Both the position numbers and the translations under genes were made by a program. 10,432 bases of DNA from Chitinophagaceae bacterium (GTDB lineage Bacteria; Bacteroidota; Bacteroidia; Chitinophagales; Chitinophagaceae): assembly GCA_947447815.1 (NCBI GenBank), contig CANFLJ010000035.1, positions 1 to 10,432 on the forward strand, read 5' to 3'. Of this stretch, positions 1 to 4,990 are shown piece by piece. A model generated the notes under the pieces. It did not search any database. It worked only from the letters and a program-made list of their open reading frames with translations, and had not been told where the DNA came from. How positions within the stretch are numbered: position 1 is the first letter of the stretch; each line of letters opens with the position of its first letter.

Positions 1-117
1 ATCGCCCACCAGTACTATCATTTCATCTACTATGGGCAGCACAGATCGTATAGCTTCCTCTATTGGATAGTCGTTAATAATCGCATTCTTTATGATGGTA
101 AAACCAGATATAAACAT
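1..117 (-). CDS. Glycosyltransferase family 2-like protein, N-terminal fragment
   Basis: The reverse strand is open from an ATG at 117-115 to the left edge, giving 39 codons that begin MFISGFTIIKNAI and end EMIVLVGD. The pattern 'GFTxIKNA - YPIEEAIRSVLPIVDE - VLVGD' matches the first beta strand and helix of the nucleotide-sugar binding fold in Bacteroidota family 2 glycosyltransferases, where the opening GF(T/V) replaces the more usual start. The DxD motif and catalytic part would lie outside the window, so donor and acceptor cannot be guessed. The gene is divergent from meaB, with 74 bp between the start codons, and has a perfect -7 element 25 bp upstream of its ATG. The family call rests on a short stretch and is moderately secure; the start is well supported. 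Confidence 0.7.
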   Translation of the reverse strand, partial: MFISGFTIIKNAIINDYPIEEAIRSVLPIVDEMIVLVGD

Positions 118-141
118 GTATGGAAAAATAAATATATAGTA

Positions 142-149
142 CAAATATA
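142..149 (-). promoter_or_regulatory. Bacteroidota -7 promoter element of the leftward glycosyltransferase
   Basis: On the reverse strand this reads TATATTTG, a full match to the Bacteroidota sigma-A -7 consensus TAnnTTTG. It lies 25 bp before the ATG at 117, which would leave a short leader. I do not see a clear -33 TTTG at the right distance. No equally good element faces meaB in the same 74-bp spacer. Confidence 0.55.
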
Positions 150-191
150 AAAGCAAAAGGGATAGCCGTATTTTCGGCGCATATTATTGCT

Positions 192-1076
192 ATGTGGAGT
201 AAGTTACTTACGGATATTAAATTGGGCAACAGAAGGTCGCTGGCGAGATCCATTTCGCTGGTTGAAAATGAGTTTAATGGCTACCAGCAGTTCCTGCAAA
301 CTTTACAGCTACAGCATACTACAGTTATCGGCATTACAGGCCCTCCCGGAGCAGGCAAGAGTACCCTTACCGATGCGTTGATAGCGCAGATTATACAGGA
401 AGGAAAAAAGGTAGGAGTGCTCTGTGTAGATCCTTCTTCTCCTTTCAATCTCGGTGCTTTACTGGGCGATAGAATCAGGATGAGCCGTTGGTACAATCAT
501 CCCGATGTATTTATCCGGTCCCTGGCTACAAGGGGTAGTCTTGGTGGTCTGCATCCCAAAATTCTCGAGATCACCCACGTCATGCAGTGTGCTGATTTCG
601 ATTATATCATTGTCGAAACAGTAGGGGTGGGGCAGAGCGAAGTAGAAATAGCCGGACTGGCAGATATTACCATCGTCGTTCTCGTGCCAGAAGCTGGAGA
701 TGAAATACAGACCATGAAAGCCGGTCTGATGGAAGTGGCCGATATGTTTGTAGTAAACAAAGCCGACCGCCCCGATGCAGATATATTTGTAAAGAATCTT
801 AGGTTAATGGTAGGCGATAGCCACGATACCATGCATATACCCGTTATTAAAACAATAGCAAGTACCGGCGAAGGGCTCGATTTATTATATAAGAGCATCA
901 CCGAAAAAAGTCAGCACCTGCAGAACAATGACCGAAAATATTTGTTGATGGCCGAGAAAGCATTTCAATTGATTCAGCAACATAGAATGAAAGACATTGA
1001 TAAGCAGGAATTATATCAGCGTATTAAAAACGAGTCAGTCGAAAACATTTATCAGTTTATACAAACCTATATTTAA
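192..1076 (+). CDS. meaB: Methylmalonyl-CoA mutase-associated GTPase MeaB (ArgK family)
   Basis: A 294-residue G3E-type P-loop GTPase. Family knowledge: MeaB binds adenosylcobalamin-dependent acyl-CoA mutases in the cytoplasm, gates cofactor loading and protects the enzyme from inactivation. Seen: Walker A GPPGAGKST at residues 50-58, DPSSP at 80-84, the LGGLHPKILE block near 117-126, the switch motif ETVGVGQSE at 142-150, and the guanine-specificity motif NKAD at 189-192. The N-terminal GNRRSLARSISLVEN matches the helix that precedes the P-loop in the family. Length is close to the usual 300-330, so it is complete. The ATG at 192 is used; another frame starting at 187 is a shadow. There is no obvious Shine-Dalgarno, as usual in this phylum. 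A CDGSH gene follows after 11 bp, probably in the same transcript. No mutase gene is present here, so the partner mutase is not known. Confidence 0.93.
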   Translation: MWSKLLTDIKLGNRRSLARSISLVENEFNGYQQFLQTLQLQHTTVIGITGPPGAGKSTLTDALIAQIIQEGKKVGVLCVDPSSPFNLGALLGDRIRMSRWYNHPDVFIRSLATRGSLGGLHPKILEITHVMQCADFDYIIVETVGVGQSEVEIAGLADITIVVLVPEAGDEIQTMKAGLMEVADMFVVNKADRPDADIFVKNLRLMVGDSHDTMHIPVIKTIASTGEGLDLLYKSITEKSQHLQNNDRKYLLMAEKAFQLIQQHRMKDIDKQELYQRIKNESVENIYQFIQTYI

Positions 1077-1087
1077 TAATTACAACA

Positions 1088-1336
1088 ATGAGTTTACCTA
1101 AAGTATTCAAAGCAGCGCCAACAGCAGTTACCGTCGAAAAAGGAAAGACCTATGCATGGTGTACCTGCGGATTAAGCGAAAAGAATCCACTGTGCGATGG
1201 TGCACACAAAACAATCGAAGAAGCACCCTTCAAGAGTCTAAAGTTTACAGCAGAAGAAGATGGCGAATTGTGGTTATGCAATTGCAAGCAGTCAAAAAAT
1301 CCCCCCTTCTGCGATGGCAGTCACAACCATATTTAA
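1088..1336 (+). CDS. Double CDGSH-type iron-sulfur protein
   Basis: An 82-residue protein made almost entirely of two zinc-finger-like CDGSH motifs. The first has C25, C27, C36 and H40 (CTCG...LCDGAH); the second has C64, C66, C75 and H79 (CNCK...FCDGSH). In this family three cysteines and one histidine hold a redox-active, labile 2Fe-2S cluster, so two clusters per chain are expected. The first motif has Ala in place of Ser in CDGSH, a common variant. There is no signal peptide or membrane segment, so it should be cytoplasmic, unlike the membrane-anchored mitochondrial mitoNEET. Small bacterial proteins of this kind are thought to act in electron transfer or iron-sulfur/redox handling; the exact job is not shown here. 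It starts 11 bp after meaB and is probably cotranscribed with it. Confidence 0.9.
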   Translation: MSLPKVFKAAPTAVTVEKGKTYAWCTCGLSEKNPLCDGAHKTIEEAPFKSLKFTAEEDGELWLCNCKQSKNPPFCDGSHNHI

Positions 1337-1375
1337 TGTGATGTTAAGTTGATAGCATAAAAACATAATAAATTT

Positions 1376-1424
1376 CAGTTACCAGTTACCATTCACCAGT
1401 AACTGGTAACTTGAAACTTGTATT
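1376..1424 (+). repeat. Heptamer tandem repeat with internal inversion, forming a 13-bp stem
   Basis: The spacer after the CDGSH gene holds seven consecutive 7-bp words: CAGTTAC, CAGTTAC, CATTCAC, CAGTAAC, TGGTAAC, TTGAAAC, TTGTATT. The middle is inverted relative to the start, so 1377-1389 and 1399-1411 are perfect 13-bp reverse complements separated by 9 bases. As RNA this would fold into a strong hairpin, but no T-tract follows, so it is not a standard intrinsic terminator. It could still act as a bidirectional end signal or mRNA stabiliser for the meaB-CDGSH transcript. Confidence 0.75.
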
Positions 1425-1426
1425 AC

Positions 1427-1523
1427 TTTGTGCCTTTGTGCCTCGTTGCCTTTGTACCTTGTATTCATACTTGCCTCTTTGCCTTGTATTCATTATCAAA
1501 TCATCAAATTATCAAATTATCAC
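1427..1523 (+). repeat. Two adjoining octamer-type short tandem repeats
   Basis: From 1427 the sequence runs in 8-bp words: TTTGTGCC twice, TCGTTGCC, TTTGTACC, then TTGTATTC, which returns at 1484 as part of a 12-bp direct repeat (CCTTGTATTCAT at 1457 and 1482). From 1495 a second octamer takes over: ATCAAATC, ATCAAATT, ATCAAATT, ATCAC. There is no credible coding content. An open frame through here (1411-1686) is simply the translation of low-complexity DNA running into the next gene. It forms the upstream flank of the DUF4197 promoter. Confidence 0.75.
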
Positions 1524-1539
1524 ATTGTCTTCCTTTCCT

Positions 1540-1547
1540 TACTTTTG
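1540..1547 (+). promoter_or_regulatory. -7 promoter element of the DUF4197 lipoprotein gene
   Basis: TACTTTTG is a full match to TAnnTTTG and stands 20 bp before the ATG at 1568, giving a very short leader. A TTG at 1525-1527 is too close to be a normal -33 element. This site indicates that the lipoprotein gene has its own promoter and is not only read through from meaB. Confidence 0.6.
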
Positions 1548-1567
1548 CCCCTCAATAAAAAATCAAC

Positions 1568-2299
1568 ATGAAAAAAATTATACTGGCATTACTACTCGTT
1601 ACCACTTTCACTGCCTGCGATACTGCACAACAATTAATCAATCAGGCAGCCACAGTATACCAGCAAAGCAATACTCCAGGACTTAGCACCGACGAGATAG
1701 CCAATGGATTAAAAGAAGCATTAACGGTAGGTACTCAAAATGGTGCCAGCCGATTATCGGCGGCAGATGGTTTCTTTGCCAATGCAGCACTCAAGATTCT
1801 TATGCCTCCCGAAGCAGTAAAAGTAGAAAATACCTTAAGGGATTTAGGTATGGGTAGCGTGGTAGATAAAGCCGTTCTTTCTATGAATCGTGCAGCCGAA
1901 GATGCAGCCAAATCTGCAGCACCCATCTTTGTTAGCGCTATCAAACAGATGACCATTACCGATGCATTAAATATCCTGCAAGGAGGAAGCAATGCAGCCA
2001 CTAATTATTTTAAAGATAAAACCACTATGGCATTAACTGCCGCTTTCAGACCCTCTATCGAAAAATCTTTAACCAAAGTAAATGCTACCAAATACTGGAA
2101 AGATGTATTTAGTACCTACAATAAATTCTCTTCCAAGCCAGTCAATACCGATCTTGCAGGCTATGTAACCGACAAAGCCGTAGCAGGAATATTTACCGAA
2201 GTAGCCATCGAAGAATTAAAGATTCGCCAGAACCCCGAAGCAAGGGTAACCGATTTACTAAAAAAAGTATTTGGCAGTGCATTAGCACAAGGAAAATAG
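1568..2299 (+). CDS. DUF4197 family lipoprotein
   Basis: A 243-residue exported protein. The N-terminus MKKIILALLLVTTFTAC is a lipoprotein signal peptide: two lysines, a hydrophobic core, and a lipobox-like FTAC with the lipidated cysteine at residue 17. The rest, from LSTDEIANGLKEALTVG to about residue 238, is a mostly helical domain that I recognise as DUF4197. Landmarks are NGASRLSAADGFF, KILMPPEA, and the paired lysine/alanine-rich helices. The family is found in Gram-negative bacteria and has no assigned biochemical role; envelope location is inferred from the signal. The ATG at 1568 gives a proper signal peptide and follows a consensus -7 element. The stop TAG at 2297 abuts the 21-bp repeat array, and the array's most open frame is in phase with this gene. 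The family call is good; the function is unknown. Confidence 0.85.
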   Translation: MKKIILALLLVTTFTACDTAQQLINQAATVYQQSNTPGLSTDEIANGLKEALTVGTQNGASRLSAADGFFANAALKILMPPEAVKVENTLRDLGMGSVVDKAVLSMNRAAEDAAKSAAPIFVSAIKQMTITDALNILQGGSNAATNYFKDKTTMALTAAFRPSIEKSLTKVNATKYWKDVFSTYNKFSSKPVNTDLAGYVTDKAVAGIFTEVAIEELKIRQNPEARVTDLLKKVFGSALAQGK

Positions 2300-2319
2300 T
2301 ACTGTTTTCTTAATTTCAT

Positions 2320-2907
2320 ATCAATTTATACTATACTTATAACAGTTTGTTACAATCTGATAACAGAAATCAATAAAGTGATATCAGTCAACAATAAAGT
2401 GATATTAGGTTATACTAAACTGATAACAGTTTGTTACAATCTGATAACAGAAATCAATAAACTGATATCAGTCAACAACAAAATAATATCAAGTTATACT
2501 TAACTGATAACGGTAAACCAAAAAGTAATATCAGTTAACAACAAAATGATATTAAGTTATGCAAAACTGATATCACAAAACAATAAAGTGTTAACAGAAA
2601 ACAACAAAAGGATAACAGGTTATACTAAAGGGTGATGCCTTTCTCATAAAGTGATAACACTTTGTTGCAAAGGGTTAACACAAAACAATAAAGTGTTAAC
2701 AGGAAACAACAAAAGGATAACAGGTTATGCTAAAGGGTGATGCCTTTGTCATAAAGTGATAACACTTTGCTACAAAGGGTTAACACAAAACAATAAAGTG
2801 TTCTCAGAAAACAACAAAAGGATAACAGGTTATACTAAAGGGTGATGCTTTTGTATTAAAGTGATAACACTTTGTTGCAAAGGGTTAACACAAAACAATA
2901 AAGTGAT
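2320..2907. repeat. 21-bp-period minisatellite with nested 84-bp and 105-bp higher-order repeats
   Basis: The whole gap between the two convergent genes is a tandem array with a strict 21-bp period. Twenty-seven full units run from 2341 to 2907, preceded by a degenerate unit at 2320-2340, with no insertion or deletion. Units typically begin AACA or ATCA and end AAAGTGAT, AACTGAT or AAAGGGTT. Units 1-12 form three 84-bp blocks of four units (2341, 2425, 2509); the first two differ at 7 of 84 positions. Units 13-27 form three 105-bp blocks of five units (2593, 2698, 2803); block two differs from block one at 5 and block three at 7 of 105 positions. Junctions are often palindromic (GATATC, GTTAAC). 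One forward frame is largely open but has stops at 2501, 2633, 2738 and 2843. Function is unknown. It is not a CRISPR, since there are no unique spacers. Confidence 0.93.
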
Positions 2908-2919
2908 AACATGAAACCT

Positions 2920-2940
2920 GCAACTAGCAACTAGCAACCC
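2920..2940. repeat. Heptamer repeat GCAACTA forming the 3' end of the kinase gene
   Basis: Three 7-bp words, GCAACTA, GCAACTA and GCAACCC, follow the 21-bp array. The leftward kinase gene ends inside them: its stop (CTA at 2931-2933 on the + strand) and its last two residues, Gly-Cys, are repeat sequence. On the reverse strand the word reads TAGTTGC, similar to the CAGTTAC word at 1376, so both may belong to one repeat family. Confidence 0.7.
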
Positions 2941-3488
2941 TCACCTAACAATTTAAAACTTTCCACTGCAGCTATTGCAGCTTCTATTCGGTCGTTCTCC
3001 AAACCGCTTATTTCTACAAAGGGCACAGATTGGCGGGTAAGTAATCCTTTATAAAGCTGAAAAAGTTCTCTGCGGGGTTGTTCATCCGGATACTCTCTCA
3101 ATTCATCCCTCGTCCATGGAAGATCAATATTGCAAAGCAGGTATAAATCGTACCTCCTTTCTTTTATTTGTTCAAGTATATAAGAATGGCATTTCCCAAA
3201 CACATACTCACACCACACCTTCATTACATACATATCGGTATCTATAAATAGATAAGCATTGGGTAGGGTAGAGGTTGCTGCTACTTTAGCGGCATATTCT
3301 TCCTCCAGGGCTATCTGTCCCTTAGCAATGGTCAATAGATTATCGTAGGTATAGTCTTTGCCATTGGTCAAAAGATATTCACGCGCATATTCGGGGCACC
3401 ATAAAGTATTATAATGATTAGCCAATGCACTACACAGCGTACTCTTTCCGGTACTTTCAGGTCCTATTACTACTATTCTTTTAACCAT
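2931..3488 (-). CDS. NadR-like nucleotide/ribosylnicotinamide kinase (AAA_28 type ATPase)
   Basis: A 185-residue P-loop kinase. Walker A is GPESTGKST at residues 9-17, followed by CPEYAREYL at 31-39, FIDTDMYVMKVW near 82-93, and the lid-like PWTRDELREYPDEQPRRELF near 124-143. These are the marks of the NadR C-terminal ribosylnicotinamide kinase group, which phosphorylates nicotinamide riboside to NMN. Enterobacterial NadR also carries a DNA-binding region and an NMN adenylyltransferase domain; this protein is the kinase part alone, so another enzyme must complete NAD. The start codon overlaps the last 8 bp of the pnuC-type gene, implying translational coupling, and the pairing of importer and kinase supports nicotinamide riboside salvage. 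The C-terminal GC-stop is made by a GCAACTA repeat, so the tail may be recently altered. Substrate is inferred from family and context. Confidence 0.82.
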   Translation of the reverse strand: MVKRIVVIGPESTGKSTLCSALANHYNTLWCPEYAREYLLTNGKDYTYDNLLTIAKGQIALEEEYAAKVAATSTLPNAYLFIDTDMYVMKVWCEYVFGKCHSYILEQIKERRYDLYLLCNIDLPWTRDELREYPDEQPRRELFQLYKGLLTRQSVPFVEISGLENDRIEAAIAAVESFKLLGEGC

Positions 3489-4101
3489 TCTTAAGAAGCT
3501 TATATTTTTGGTGCCAGCTAATCCATCCCATTATTGCCAGGATAGTAAAAACCAGGTATTGAAAAGATGCAAACATCAATCCCTTATAGGCATTTAGTGG
3601 GATAGAGGCAATATCCGTAATTATCCACCACCACCAGTTTTCTACTTTCTTTTTATTCATTAGGTACATTCCCGTAAAAGCCGCTGCCGAAGTAAACGAA
3701 TCGGCTACAGGTACCGTACTCGGAGTATATTTAATCAATATAAAGTAGAGTACGGCCCAGCAAGCTGCAAAGAAACCTACCGAGTACAACTGTTCCTTAA
3801 TACTGTTATAACTGATATGCAATATTGTTTGCCCTTCACTTTTCTTAGCCCACATGGCCCAGCCCAGTATACTCATAATAGTATAATAAAGGTTTACCGA
3901 GGCATCTGCATACAAACCACATTGCAGATAGATATAAATAAATACGGTAGTACTGATTAATCCGGTTGGAAAAACCCAGATATTTTCTTTTCTCGAAAAC
4001 AAAACACTGGCAATTCCAAACACTACTCCTGTAAACTCCAACAGGCTTGTCTGTTTGAATTGCGTCCAAAGCTGATCGAAAAATATAGATTGAAAGGTCA
4101 T
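3481..4101 (-). CDS. pnuC: PnuC-type nicotinamide riboside transporter
   Basis: A 206-residue inner-membrane protein with about seven hydrophobic segments: about 22-36, 43-60, 70-84, 106-123, 134-148, 156-170 and 178-196. PnuC family landmarks are the loop VFPTGLIST at 43-51, the SILGWAMW segment at 77-84, and the Trp-rich ENWWWWIITDIASIPLN at 154-170. The protein ends in a short basic tail. Family knowledge: PnuC proteins carry nicotinamide riboside by facilitated diffusion, with intracellular phosphorylation trapping the substrate; close relatives (PnuT, PnuX) carry thiamine or riboflavin. The coupled NadR-like kinase downstream favours nicotinamide riboside. I see no TPP or FMN riboswitch in the short leader, which argues against PnuT/PnuX. 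The ATG at 4101 is the first Met, and a consensus -7 element lies only 9 bp upstream, so the mRNA would be nearly leaderless. Confidence 0.87.
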   Translation of the reverse strand: MTFQSIFFDQLWTQFKQTSLLEFTGVVFGIASVLFSRKENIWVFPTGLISTTVFIYIYLQCGLYADASVNLYYTIMSILGWAMWAKKSEGQTILHISYNSIKEQLYSVGFFAACWAVLYFILIKYTPSTVPVADSFTSAAAFTGMYLMNKKKVENWWWWIITDIASIPLNAYKGLMFASFQYLVFTILAIMGWISWHQKYKLLKNG

Positions 4102-4109
4102 AATTATTT

Positions 4110-4117
4110 CAAAGATA
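4110..4117 (-). promoter_or_regulatory. -7 promoter element of the pnuC-kinase operon
   Basis: On the reverse strand this reads TATCTTTG, a full match to TAnnTTTG, ending 9 bp before the pnuC ATG. Transcription would begin within a few bases of the start codon. No convincing -33 element is visible. The osmC promoter faces the other way in the same 88-bp spacer. Confidence 0.5.
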
Positions 4118-4151
4118 ACAGCGCAATAATAAATCGAATGAGAATCTATCC

Positions 4152-4159
4152 TTACTTTG
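4152..4159 (+). promoter_or_regulatory. -7-like promoter element of the osmC gene
   Basis: TTACTTTG is one base shorter between TA and TTTG than the consensus TAnnTTTG. It lies 30 bp before the ATG at 4190. The longest open frame begins at a TTG inside this element (4157), which argues that the TTG is promoter sequence and that translation begins at 4190. Confidence 0.45.
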
Positions 4160-4189
4160 CAGTATTATTTTACATTAAATATAATTAAT

Positions 4190-4603
4190 ATGATAAGAAA
4201 TGCAACTGCCGTATGGAACGGTTCAGGTAAAGAAGGTAAAGGACATCTAACTACCCAAAGCGGTGTATTGAGCGAAACGCAATATTCTTTTGTATCTCGT
4301 TTTGAAAGTGGAATAGGTACCAATCCTGAAGAATTAGTAGCAGCTGCTCACGCAGGCTGTTTTACAATGAAATTAAGTTTTGTACTGGGAGCAGCAGGTT
4401 TTACTCCTGAGTCTTTAACCACTAAGTGTGCAATCACACTGGATAATGGTAGCATAACCCTTTCTCACCTAACAGTAGAAGGTAAAGTACCAGGAATAAG
4501 TGCAGACCAATTTGCTGCTTGTGTAAAGGATGCAGAAGCAAACTGCCCTATTTCTAAATTATATAATACAACTATTACTTCCGAAGCAGTTTTGCTGGGA
4601 TAA
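4190..4603 (+). CDS. OsmC/Ohr family peroxiredoxin
   Basis: A 137-residue protein of the OsmC superfamily, which reduces organic hydroperoxides with two active-site cysteines in a cytoplasmic dimer. Seen from the ATG at 4190: the N-terminal strand MIRNATAVWNGSGKEGKG, the conserved GTNPEELVAAAHAGCFTM segment holding the first catalytic Cys and the family Glu, and AEANCPISK near the C-terminus holding the second Cys. The protein ends ITSEAVLLG. Retention of GxGxL and the NCPISK form favours the OsmC subgroup over Ohr. The frame can be extended to a TTG at 4157, but that adds 11 unlike residues and runs into the promoter element, so I reject it. The gene is a single unit with its own promoter and a strong intrinsic terminator 19 bp after the stop. 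It is divergent from the pnuC operon. Confidence 0.9.
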   Translation: MIRNATAVWNGSGKEGKGHLTTQSGVLSETQYSFVSRFESGIGTNPEELVAAAHAGCFTMKLSFVLGAAGFTPESLTTKCAITLDNGSITLSHLTVEGKVPGISADQFAACVKDAEANCPISKLYNTTITSEAVLLG

Positions 4604-4622
4604 TACTTGATTCATATCTAAT

Positions 4623-4660
4623 AAAAGAGCCATAGAATTCAATTTCTATGGCTCTTTTTT
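4623..4660 (+). terminator. Intrinsic terminator after osmC
   Basis: A perfect 15-bp stem (4623-4637 paired with 4644-4658, core GAGCCATAGAA / TTCTATGGCTC) with a 6-base loop ends in a run of T. It sits 19 bp after the osmC stop. Its A-tract on the left could also make it work from the other side, but no gene converges on it. Confidence 0.92.
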
Positions 4661-4760
4661 ATGTACTATAATATTTTACCTCAATACCTCAACCATACTA
4701 GCTGTCATAATTTAGAGGCAGAATTCTACTTTTTGTAGCAGATTATTGAACAAATAATCG

Positions 4761-4784
4761 AATAACTAACAAATGTTAGTTATT
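4761..4784. promoter_or_regulatory. Perfect 24-bp palindrome, operator-like
   Basis: Two 11-bp arms, AATAACTAACA and its exact reverse complement TGTTAGTTATT, flank two A bases. The length and spacing fit a site for a dimeric helix-turn-helix repressor such as a TetR or MarR family protein. It lies 49 bp upstream of a promoter-like element and 13 bp from a second palindrome. No T-tract follows directly, so it is not read as a terminator. No regulator gene is present in the window. Confidence 0.6.
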
Positions 4785-4797
4785 TATTTTAATAAGT

Positions 4798-4809
4798 TGA
4801 CAATTGTCA
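4798..4809. promoter_or_regulatory. Perfect 12-bp palindrome TGACAATTGTCA
   Basis: A gapless self-complementary 12-mer lies 24 bp upstream of the promoter-like element at 4833. Together with the longer palindrome on its left it suggests a two-site control region for the downstream secreted-protein gene. The distance between the two centres is 31 bp, close to three helical turns, which would put both sites on the same DNA face. Confidence 0.5.
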
Positions 4810-4990
4810 TTTTTTAGGAGAAATATCGGGTCCAACTTTGCATCATGAAACTTGCCATTATAAAAAGTTTCTACATAATGTGAAACGATTATTGCCCATA
4901 TCAGTTCAACAAGTCCTTCTCCAACACAAGAATATTTCTAGCAAAATAGATTTATCTATACCAAATTACAATCAAAATAAATGTACAATT

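Larger units (their letters stand above)
4661..4990 (+). promoter_or_regulatory. Regulatory and leader region of the T9SS-sorted protein
   Basis: These 330 bp between the osmC terminator and the next start codon hold no believable gene. They contain two perfect palindromes (4761-4784, 4798-4809), listed separately, then a promoter-like CAACTTTG at 4833-4840 followed by C, resembling the ACTTTGC upstream of osmC. If used, it gives a leader of about 140 bases. The leader begins with a 7-bp inverted repeat, GAAACTT at 4847-4853 and AAGTTTC at 4865-4871. An open frame crosses the leader from a TTG at 4838, but its peptide is lysine/histidine-rich, without a family resemblance, and precedes a normal signal peptide. 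Confidence 0.5.

Noticed and set aside
1377..1411. Intrinsic terminator after the CDGSH gene
   Set aside because: The 13-bp stem is perfect but no T-run follows on either strand, so I list it only as an inverted repeat.
1411..1686. Rightward 91-codon frame with a hydrophobic start
   Set aside because: It is the translation of the octamer repeats followed by an out-of-phase reading of the lipoprotein gene; there is no start signal or family resemblance.
2341..2907. CRISPR array
   Set aside because: The units are contiguous 21-bp repeats that grade into each other; there are no unique spacers, no constant repeat and no cas gene.
4157..4189. TTG start extending the OsmC protein by 11 residues
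   Set aside because: The TTG is part of the -7-like element TTACTTTG and the added residues are not family-like; the ATG at 4190 fits homologues.
4102..4189. Riboswitch (TPP or FMN) ahead of the PnuC-type gene
   Set aside because: The spacer is only 88 bp, shared with a divergent promoter, and the leader would be a few bases long; no riboswitch core motifs are visible.
4838..4990. TTG start extending the T9SS protein by 51 residues
   Set aside because: It would place the signal peptide inside the protein, and the TTG lies in a promoter-like CAACTTTG.
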